Of a stretch of DNA of 10,786 bases, positions 5,701 through 10,786 are shown in pieces. The first letter of the stretch is position 1, and every line of letters begins with the position of its first letter. The translations under genes were made by a program, and so were the position numbers. The notes beneath the pieces are model-generated. The model did not search any database. It was not told the DNA's origin and saw only the letters and a list, made by a program, of their open reading frames with translations. This DNA is from JBCCGE01 sp039029455 (GTDB lineage: Bacteria > Pseudomonadota > Gammaproteobacteria > Arenicellales > Poriferihabitantaceae). Location: assembly GCA_039029455.1 (NCBI GenBank), contig JBCCGE010000104.1, positions 1 through 10,786 of the forward strand. Direction: 5' to 3'.

Positions 5701-8700
5701 CGTGAAATCACCCAAACCGCTAAATTCAATATTCTCATTCGCGGTAATGCTGACGGCAGCGTCAAACGTTTCGATCAGCGTTCTTCCGCCATTGGCGGTA
5801 GACTCATCCCCGTCCAGCATGGCGACGATTGAACCATCGGCATTGATGAGCACATCGCCACCGGTTTCACCGTCAAACGCCGCACTAATCTCAAGAGATT
5901 CTCCGGAAATATTGATGTCTCCCGCAACGTCAATTTGGACACCGCCGAAGTTAAATCCATTGTTGCTGGAAATCACCACGGATCCGCGTGAGTTGCTGTC
6001 GGAATCCGCAATCAGATTGAGTTCGGTTATCCGACTGTCGACCATGTTGAAGTTGGCTCCGGAATCAATAATTGCGCCGCTAAACCTGACGTCATTGTGC
6101 GCACTTAAGGTTAGTGAGCCAGCAGGATCAGGGCCTTGAAGACAACCATCAATATTTCGACAATCAAGATCCAAAAAGCCATTCCATGAAATATTTCCAC
6201 TTTCGGAACCATTGGCGCCCGTTTGGATAACCACATCCGCGCCACTGTGCAGTGCAGCATGAATACTATCAATGCTCAGAAAAGCACCATCGGCATTGGA
6301 CTCAAATATGTCCGTATCATCGACAGTCGACTCGCTGATATCGGTATCCGTCATAGGAAAGTTATCAATCGTGATATCGTGCGGGTCGATAAGCCACGTG
6401 CCGGACTCTCCATTTCCGGAGGTGACATCCGGCGTCTGGGATACCGTTAAGTTGTTCAGTCCGGATGTTTCGACAAAGCCGCCGTTTCCGGAGTTTTCTC
6501 CACCTCGAGCGGAAATTGATCCATGGATGTTTGCCGTATTCTCCGCGAACAGAATGACCCGGCCTCCATCTCCACTACCCAATGTATCGGAACGAACGAT
6601 TGAATCCGCACTGGTATAGATATTCTCAGCATTGCGAACTTCCGGATTTTGACCCTGCTGGTCGCCACCGATAAGGATTTCCCCAGCGCCGGTATCCCCC
6701 GACGCGTCCACGACTGAATCATTCACAATACCGATCTGGAATCCCAGCAATTCGATATCACCGCCTGTACCACCGCTGGTCGTATCTGAACTGTCGATAT
6801 TGGCATCGACAACCGCAGTGCCATCAGCTCCGGCATCGACGGATATATCGCCACCGCCAGTCGTCACGTCCTCTGTAAAATGGATGCCCGTTTCAGGCAC
6901 AACCGCGTGTGAGCTCTCTGTGTCCGGAACACCCCCTCCAACGAACGCAACTGGTCCCTCATCGGTTTCGATCACGACGTCGACCACTTCAACTGCATTT
7001 TCAGCATCAGCAATGTCCGGCGAGGTCGATGGGTCGTCGGCTAATTCCGTCACCGTTTCCGCTGTCGAATCAGATTCCTGAGCGACCGAAGTGTCGCCGT
7101 CGCCTGTCTCATCTGCAGGAGAAGTTTCAGACTCTGCGCCTTGCTGAGCCACTTGCTCCGCTTCATCGGATTCCGCATCAATGACATCTTCCTCTTCTTC
7201 CGGATCATCTGGCAGCAAAGACGGATTGATGACCGCCGAGTAGCTGCCACCATTGGTCACAATGGGTGCGTTGACGCTGATTTTTTTACCGGCTCTGAGT
7301 CCGACACTTAGTTTTCCGGCAGTCGATGTGATGGGCGCATTTACATAAATTCCCGTATGCGCCACCATGGCCAGACTGGCGTCACCACCCTCGGTTTTTG
7401 TGATCGGTGCCGCGACTGTAATGTTGCCCTCACCGCTACCGCTGTCGCTGGTTTGCACCGTCACACTGCCACCCTGGTTCAACGTCGAAGAAATCGCGTT
7501 GGCCTCGCCGCTGCGAATAGTAATGTCCTCGGGGTCGATCAGCCACGTACCGGGGGCACCGCTCGGCGCGGTGACGTCCACCGATTGCGAAAACTGCAGA
7601 TTGCCTTTTGAAGAGGTCTCGACAAGCCCGCCGTCACCGCCACCGGGTCCGCCTCTGGCGCTCAGCTTAGCTTCAACAATGGTTTCTTTTTCTGACCATA
7701 TAATCGTGTTGCCGCCCGACCCTGCTTCCAGCGCATCGTTTGAAATTCGTGTGTTGCCATCAATGATTGTGACATCCGCTTCAGGCAATGGACCATTGCC
7801 CTGAAAGTCGCCACCGATATTGATGTTGCCGCCACCGCTGGCACCGCTGGCATCTATATTTGCATTTGCGATGTCTATGGTCTTGCCGAGGATTTCAATC
7901 GTGCCGCCTTTCTGACCTGCAGCGGTTAACGTCCCGGAAACCTCTGTCGAAACTTCACCGTGCAATACGATACTGCCGTCTGACGCCCGGCTGACCGCAT
8001 TGGCTGACACCTGCCCCTTGTTAACCACATGATCGGCAAACACCGAGATTGAACCGTGGCTGGCGAGAAGACTGCCCAGATTGAGCGCACTGTCGCCTGG
8101 AGCCTGAACCTTAAACGAAATGTTTTCCGAATCCAGTGAAGTGATCAGCACTTCGCGACCGGCGGCCAGCAGAACGGCACCGTCGTCAGCGCGGATCACA
8201 CCGCTGTTTTCCACAGTCGGCGCCAGCAGCACGACCTCACCGCCCTTGCCAACGGTAATCAGTCCCCGATTCACAACCGCGCCGCCATCGCCCTGGAATT
8301 GCAGCTTGCCGTCCAGAAAATCCTGATTGCTGATATCAAGGCTGGAGGCGACAAAACCTGCAGTATCGATGACTGCTCCCGCGCCCACGAGAATCCCGTT
8401 CGGGTTGATCAGAAAAACCCGGCCATTCGACTGCAACTCGCCCAGTATGGTTGACATGTCCAGACCGGTAACCCGGTTCAGCACTGAGGATGCCGCATTG
8501 ATCTGGTTGAACTGGGTCAGCTCTCCCGCGGCAATCGAGAATGCATCCCAGTTAATGATGGTCCCCGGAGCATTGGTGATACTCATGACGTTGCCGGTCG
8601 ACTCGATCTGAGCTGAGCCGGCAACGACCTGATGACCGGTCGGATTGGCACTGGCACCTGTCGACAGTAATACAGAGCACAGGATGGCAAGACCTGATTG

Positions 8701-8769
8701 TCTAAACGATCTGGAGCTGAATATTTGAAGCATTGCTTTACATTTTGGGTCGCCGTTAATCTTCATCAT
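2707..8769 (-). CDS. TpsA exoprotein, filamentous haemagglutinin-type, 2020 residues
   Basis: This is a large secreted beta-helix protein exported by two-partner secretion, probably an adhesin or biofilm/surface factor. The first 41 residues form an extended signal peptide with probable cleavage after GASA. Residues about 42-300 are the TPS secretion domain, with FNQINAASSVLNRVTG and the hallmark INPNGI (121-126) recognised by TpsB. Then come two related modules (288-417 and 668-801), each ending in GTWLIDPxDITI, separated by an acidic insert (521-605). Long stretches of short beta-strand repeats follow, including GGNGN-type repeats at 1219-1436. A module with LVTPGQSPG (1803-1811) and a G-D-F strand pattern, of the kind seen in autotransporter passengers, precedes a proline-rich tail (about 1919-1997). 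Cysteines are few; a C-x5-C pair sits at 870/876 and one Cys is penultimate. Two start codons in tandem (ATGATG) abut the FecR stop codon. The specific ligand or role is unknown. Confidence 0.93.
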   Translation of the reverse strand: MMKINGDPKCKAMLQIFSSRSFRQSGLAILCSVLLSTGASANPTGHQVVAGSAQIESTGNVMSITNAPGTIINWDAFSIAAGELTQFNQINAASSVLNRVTGLDMSTILGELQSNGRVFLINPNGILVGAGAVIDTAGFVASSLDISNQDFLDGKLQFQGDGGAVVNRGLITVGKGGEVVLLAPTVENSGVIRADDGAVLLAAGREVLITSLDSENISFKVQAPGDSALNLGSLLASHGSISVFADHVVNKGQVSANAVSRASDGSIVLHGEVSTEVSGTLTAAGQKGGTIEILGKTIDIANANIDASGASGGGNINIGGDFQGNGPLPEADVTIIDGNTRISNDALEAGSGGNTIIWSEKETIVEAKLSARGGPGGGDGGLVETSSKGNLQFSQSVDVTAPSGAPGTWLIDPEDITIRSGEANAISSTLNQGGSVTVQTSDSGSGEGNITVAAPITKTEGGDASLAMVAHTGIYVNAPITSTAGKLSVGLRAGKKISVNAPIVTNGGSYSAVINPSLLPDDPEEEEDVIDAESDEAEQVAQQGAESETSPADETGDGDTSVAQESDSTAETVTELADDPSTSPDIADAENAVEVVDVVIETDEGPVAFVGGGVPDTESSHAVVPETGIHFTEDVTTGGGDISVDAGADGTAVVDANIDSSDTTSGGTGGDIELLGFQIGIVNDSVVDASGDTGAGEILIGGDQQGQNPEVRNAENIYTSADSIVRSDTLGSGDGGRVILFAENTANIHGSISARGGENSGNGGFVETSGLNNLTVSQTPDVTSGNGESGTWLIDPHDITIDNFPMTDTDISESTVDDTDIFESNADGAFLSIDSIHAALHSGADVVIQTGANGSESGNISWNGFLDLDCRNIDGCLQGPDPAGSLTLSAHNDVRFSGAIIDSGANFNMVDSRITELNLIADSDSNSRGSVVISSNNGFNFGGVQIDVAGDINISGESLEISAAFDGETGGDVLINADGSIVAMLDGDESTANGGRTLIETFDAAVSITANENIEFSGLGDFTAQTSASVPQTFGVDTDASITIDSTSTLADRGVVINQGSNGSINLNADASAVDLIDGGEADGSIRIDSATDIEIIGEGVFARTNFGSTVSVNASDQIDITAMGTGDDGEIRLDAFIDDIDVTAGGNLNISGNSNFIATTEDDFTYMNAPQVFIQSGSNTNINLGGIGDLEFTAGETGGSIRMQTPELSIQAVQDVRLTGGGSEFDASRASVRVEANQIDADISGELVLTGGNGNESDASISRINPFFPPGELDTTVFDFSVGGNTQLVAGGDGSYAAIGRGVRVENFFNQPVDRLYLTTGGNLTIIGGNYNEVESDLGSDAGLMSREMMMVGADDIRLVGGNGNLTDAFISIELFRSLFEGDASIVQNEAVKGPVDIVDITQPTEISQTVTSNTNITLIGGNGNSSTATILASIVDESFGLTADNLPDLFATQLVSAGGNIVLDASQAPGDNAGVAIGLEVLNDTTPAGTGANINAGANSTQTILAGQSTGDGEISLLSGNETAGLGTSARIYTDIDFIYERASQTIRTNRLNIVEGFAEDAPAEIVQDFGRPNSNTSQNIFADELNFQGGRISGLGSIIVEDLYWSEGSFDGAGVLVTTGTDSEIGADIAGNDIDDVLGSRGQPDRSRQLSNRTWRQEGDIEWLGGDIEFDSVTLENSGSFSITDDHQIFAFNESEGEFPESTIENMDGGVFTKIDGEGISTIGSSIFFSNQGGDVIASSGEMAFDGGFEQLDGTTELTSDPTIDVEDFFVISSTSNMDFQGGQISGSGTIDATVDLDGVLVTPGQSPGNLNITGDMNASSNTNFFMEIEGFDPGFDHDFISVGGNANLAGTMEVFLDGGFIPDDGDTFNLIKAAGDVNGVFDVFIADDIELTPESRLIPNEEYLATDYNVFYFLDEDDPVDPPPPPPPPVDPPPVDPPMPPAEPVEPGPPPPPPVAPVMQDPPMPGTGQPLVFTPPEPDDPLPPGPRVDDLVLVLLDQMPNNEPFPYDRPEFLQCR
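2779..3015 (-). other. Proline-rich C-terminal tail of the TpsA protein
   Basis: Residues about 1919-1997 contain runs such as DPPPPPPPPVDPP, PGPPPPPPVAP and PPEPDDPLPPGP, then a short end DLVLVLLDQMP and PEFLQCR. FhaB of Bordetella also has a proline-rich region near the end of the mature protein, but there a long prodomain follows; here almost nothing does. The tail may span or plug the outer membrane exit or extend from the helix tip. On DNA it makes G-rich clusters on the plus strand. Confidence 0.75.
4462..5115 (-). repeat. GGNGN-type repeats inside the TpsA protein
   Basis: Six related units occur at residues 1219, 1250, 1289, 1327, 1360 and 1420: LTGGGSEFDAS, LTGGNGNESDASI, LVAGGDGSYAAI, IIGGNYNEVESDL, LVGGNGNLTDAFI and LIGGNGNSSTATI. 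The unit is a hydrophobic strand, GG, a polar turn of N/D/G/S, then an A/S-hydrophobic strand. Spacing is irregular (about 30-60 residues), as expected for repeated corners of a beta helix with inserts between them. Confidence 0.6.
6367..6768 (-). repeat. TpsA internal duplication, second copy (residues 668-801)
   Basis: The segment starts GGDIELLGFQIGI, passes through DASGDTGAGEILIGGD, SARGGENSGNGGFVETSG and ends GTWLIDPHDITI. It aligns almost without gaps with residues 288-417 of the same protein. Identity is roughly 40% by eye, so the duplication is old or under relaxed constraint. Confidence 0.75.
6955..7209 (-). other. Acidic low-complexity insert in the TpsA protein
   Basis: Residues about 521-605 are dominated by Asp, Glu, Ser, Thr and Ala (DDPEEEEDVIDAESDEAEQ and onward) with almost no Arg, Lys or Gly. 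This differs sharply from the Gly/Asn-rich beta-helix repeats on either side. It lies between the two duplicated modules and is probably disordered; acidic stretches in secreted proteins often bind calcium or other cations, which is an inference here. Confidence 0.7.
7519..7908 (-). repeat. TpsA internal duplication, first copy (residues 288-417)
   Basis: The segment starts GGTIEILGKTIDI, passes through DASGASGGGNINIGGD, SARGGPGGGDGGLVETSS and ends GTWLIDPEDITI. The second copy is at residues 668-801. The GTWLIDPxDITI ending is common in large FHA-type exoproteins right after the TPS domain region. Confidence 0.75.
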
Positions 8770-9651
8770 TTACGCCTCCGGCACTTCGCAGCGCTGATCT
8801 TCATCGTTGATGAACTGCAGAAAATTGTAGAGTGAAATCTTTCCTTCGGGGTCGTCACTTAAATAATCGTCGAGCGTGATGAAATTGGGTATCTCCCCAA
8901 GGCAAATAATCTCTTTTTCATCCAGAAACGCGGCTTCAATAGCCTCCAGATTAAGTTGTGTATCGTCACGCCGGATAAAGATTTTTCCATCCAACACCGC
9001 CACATACAGTCCGTTGCGAATCTCCACAACGGGTTTGCAGTCCAGCGGAGTCTGTCCCACAACATTTCTGCGACTGTCCAGTTGCAACAATTTCTTATCT
9101 CTAGTGGGTTGATTGCTCCCCACTGGAGCACTGGTCACCCGCTGAAAGGAGCGCAGCGCTTCTTCTTCAGCCGCACAGTCTTTGGAGCAGTGTCTAACAA
9201 TATAATCGGTGCCGCGAACACCGATCGTCGCCACAACTGTTCGGACCCTGAACTCTTCCGGATTCTTCGCGCCTATAGCCCCGGTTAACGTCCGCAGGCC
9301 TCCCTTTATCAGGTTGAATGATGCTTTCTCCTGATCAGGCGTCTGATCAAATTCTTCCAGCAGCATTTCCGATCCCGGACGCAGCGTCAGCTTGCTGGCG
9401 TCGTTCATTTTAATCACAAGGAAGCTGTCTGACGCTGTTTGGAGCGTGTCCATCAGAAAAACTTCAGAGTTTTTTGCCAGTGTTCGCAATCCCCGTGTTT
9501 CGGAAGCTGCAGTGGCCACACCTTTGACGAGCAACACGTTTCCGATCGACTCGGATTGTGCGTGAAGGACATTGCCGTTGAACAAAAATAGTGCAGCGAC
9601 TGCAATCTGCACAAAAAGGTTCTGATACCGGCGGATTTTTATCTTCATCAC
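8770..9651 (-). CDS. Secreted FecR-domain protein within the TPS operon
   Basis: The product is 293 residues with an N-terminal signal peptide (basic MMKIKIRR, hydrophobic core, probable cleavage after VLHA at residue 31). Residues about 38-152 are a FecR domain: SFLVIKMNDASKLTLRPGSE, FNLIKGGLRTLTGAIG, and the hallmark FRVRTVVATIGVRGTDYIV. Unlike the sigma regulator FecR, there is no cytoplasmic anti-sigma segment, so this should be a free periplasmic or secreted protein. Residues 153-293 are an extension with five cysteines (155, 159, 205, 250, 288), an HCSKDC motif, a possible second beta-rich part (VVEIRNGLYVAVLDGKIFI) and an acidic end. It starts 10 bases after the TpsB stop and abuts TpsA, so it is very likely an accessory to this secretion pair. 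GTG at 9649-9651 or ATG at 9646-9648 may be the start; GAGG is 8 bases before the GTG. Confidence 0.88.
   Translation of the reverse strand: MMKIKIRRYQNLFVQIAVAALFLFNGNVLHAQSESIGNVLLVKGVATAASETRGLRTLAKNSEVFLMDTLQTASDSFLVIKMNDASKLTLRPGSEMLLEEFDQTPDQEKASFNLIKGGLRTLTGAIGAKNPEEFRVRTVVATIGVRGTDYIVRHCSKDCAAEEEALRSFQRVTSAPVGSNQPTRDKKLLQLDSRRNVVGQTPLDCKPVVEIRNGLYVAVLDGKIFIRRDDTQLNLEAIEAAFLDEKEIICLGEIPNFITLDDYLSDDPEGKISLYNFLQFINDEDQRCEVPEA
8775..8779 (-). promoter_or_regulatory. Ribosome binding site of TpsA inside the FecR gene end
   Basis: GGAGG lies in the last sense codons of the FecR gene, 5 bases before the first ATG (8767-8769) and 8 bases before the second (8764-8766). The FecR stop TAA touches the first ATG. 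Spacing favours the second ATG, giving 2019 residues. The layout implies translational coupling. Confidence 0.65.
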
Positions 9652-9659
9652 TATTATTG

Positions 9660-9663
9660 CCTC
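9660..9663 (-). promoter_or_regulatory. Ribosome binding site of the FecR gene overlapping the TpsB stop
   Basis: GAGG follows directly from the TpsB stop TGA (TGAGG), 8 bases before GTG at 9649-9651 and 11 before ATG at 9646-9648. Spacing favours the GTG. Confidence 0.5.
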
Positions 9664-10786
9664 AGAAAAATCGGTAAACCAGACTCAGATGCGCTCTGCT
9701 GTCGCCGTCCTGACTGAGATCCTCGCGATCATCGAATCCACTCAGGACGTAGCCCAGATCAGCTTTCATCACAAGTTTGGCTTTCCACTGCCAGGATGCA
9801 CTCAAACCCACACTGGTCAGTGACAGGTCATCCATATCACCCTCCTGCGGATCATTCAGATCGCCGAAACCATGATCAACAAATGCGCCAAATCGCAGGT
9901 CGTCTTTGGTCGGCGGCGCCCACAGTTGCAAACGAGTCACCAGTCCCGTGTCTACCCGACCCTCTCGTTCCTCAAATCCACGCGGCCCGATTGTTCCTCC
10001 GATACCGAGTTGCTCACCGTCGATTAGCGGATCATCCGACAGTTGTCCGTTCAAATTTAATCCGACACTCCAGTCTCTCGGTAAACTGAAATCGAATTCA
10101 GCATTGAACCTCACCGCCGACCAGTCCTGAGGCGCATTAAATCGGGCCAGCGCATAGTCTTCGGGCTCGTTAAATTGCCCGCCGTCAAGGTTTTGCGCAT
10201 AGCCAAGATTGATCCGGCCGGTTGACGCCTGCTTTGTCCATTCAACCTGATAGCTCAGAGAAATCGGCCGACTGCGAATATCGACACCAACGTTTGTGCC
10301 TTCAAAATCCACATCGTTGTCAAACAGTTTGTCGATCACATCCAGGTAGAGCCGTTGCCGATAGTCACCGACCTTGTTCAGTACCTGAGAATATCGGATG
10401 CCAGTGGTTGAGCCGCCACCGCTTACATCGAACACATTCGCTACTCGACCGGTATCGATATCCGACTCAATACGAAAAAGCCCCAGCATGCCGGTCGTTC
10501 GGTAAACTGGAATCTGGTAGTTCACTCCATACTGTCTGACCCGATCAGTATCTTCCGGAGACACGGAGTACGTCGCGGTCACAGTATGATCCCGATCAAA
10601 GACATTCCTGTGCTGATACCCAACGCCCAGTCGGGATCGGGTGCTTTGACTGGAACCGGTATTGTTAGCCCATGCATAAACCTGATCAGGGCGTCGATCA
10701 CGCACCTCAATCTCGGCGTCCAGCGTATCGGCTTCATCGCCACGACCGAAGGTCAACCGGGTCCGCTTGGCCGTATTGAAATTGGC
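9662..10786 (-). CDS. TpsB outer-membrane transporter, FhaC/ShlB/HecB-like (partial, N-terminus missing)
   Basis: This is the C-terminal 374 residues of the outer-membrane pore that exports the TpsA partner. The frame is open to the window edge, so the TTG at 10754-10756 is an internal Leu codon rather than a start. The visible part begins at the end of the second POTRA domain (KRTRLTFG, then AEIEVRDRRPDQ), followed by the 16-strand barrel. The conserved L6 tip motif, VRGY/F in FhaC, appears as GPRGFEE, keeping the key Arg and aromatic but with Pro for Val. A later AFVDHGFG strand matches the conserved F-x-D-x-G motif. The protein ends YRFF, a terminal aromatic typical of BAM substrates. The plug helix, most of the POTRA region and the signal peptide lie beyond the window. 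The FecR and TpsA genes follow at once, making the cognate pairing nearly certain. Confidence 0.93.
   Translation of the reverse strand, partial: ANFNTAKRTRLTFGRGDEADTLDAEIEVRDRRPDQVYAWANNTGSSQSTRSRLGVGYQHRNVFDRDHTVTATYSVSPEDTDRVRQYGVNYQIPVYRTTGMLGLFRIESDIDTGRVANVFDVSGGGSTTGIRYSQVLNKVGDYRQRLYLDVIDKLFDNDVDFEGTNVGVDIRSRPISLSYQVEWTKQASTGRINLGYAQNLDGGQFNEPEDYALARFNAPQDWSAVRFNAEFDFSLPRDWSVGLNLNGQLSDDPLIDGEQLGIGGTIGPRGFEEREGRVDTGLVTRLQLWAPPTKDDLRFGAFVDHGFGDLNDPQEGDMDDLSLTSVGLSASWQWKAKLVMKADLGYVLSGFDDREDLSQDGDSRAHLSLVYRFF

Noticed and set aside
5429..6139. A 236-codon open frame on the plus strand, antisense to the exoprotein gene
   Set aside because: It is a shadow of the repetitive Gly/Asp/Ser/Ile codons of tpsA; its Ser/Pro/Thr-rich translation has no recognisable domain. 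Similar shadows at 4280-4606, 6272-6619, 6800-7081 and 7367-7804 were dropped for the same reason.
2707..8769. CRISPR-like array in the repetitive exoprotein gene
   Set aside because: The repeats are protein-level, diverged at DNA level and unevenly spaced, so they are beta-helix units.

Overview
The window looks like chromosomal DNA of a Gram-negative proteobacterium. Signal peptides, an outer-membrane two-partner secretion (TPS) system and a periplasmic FecR protein all point that way, and a marine-type gammaproteobacterium is my best guess. I see no taxonomic marker, so this is a guess from protein style, moderate GC and frequent TTG/GTG starts. Every gene I can support lies on the minus strand, so in transcription order the window reads from high to low coordinates.

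Right two thirds (10786 to 2707): a tightly packed TPS operon. It starts with the beta-barrel part of a TpsB (FhaC/ShlB/HecB-like) outer-membrane transporter, whose N-terminus lies outside the window. Ten bases later comes a secreted FecR-domain protein. Directly abutting that is a 2020-residue TpsA exoprotein of the filamentous haemagglutinin type. The TpsA has an N-terminal TPS secretion domain, a duplicated module ending in GTWLIDPxDITI, an acidic Asp/Glu-rich insert between the two copies, a run of GGNGN-type repeats, a late GQSPG-type module and a proline-rich tail. TpsB should export TpsA across the outer membrane. The FecR protein between them is the unusual member and is probably a periplasmic accessory.

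Middle and left (2706 to 1): a second group made of a DMT/EamA transporter, a small secreted protein with a DUF995-like tryptophan/cysteine pattern 5 bases downstream of it, an Asp/Glu racemase family protein, and the first 31 codons of another gene that overlaps the racemase stop as TAATG. This resembles a small amino-acid or metabolite gene set, but no pathway can be named.

The two intergenic gaps (about 270 and 350 bases) are not empty. They carry two diverged copies of the same roughly 230-base sequence in inverted orientation (832-1060 plus, 2467-2704 minus), about 65-70% identical by hand alignment and each followed by a small GC hairpin. The pair brackets the transporter and the small secreted protein gene. 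This is the least explained structure in the window.
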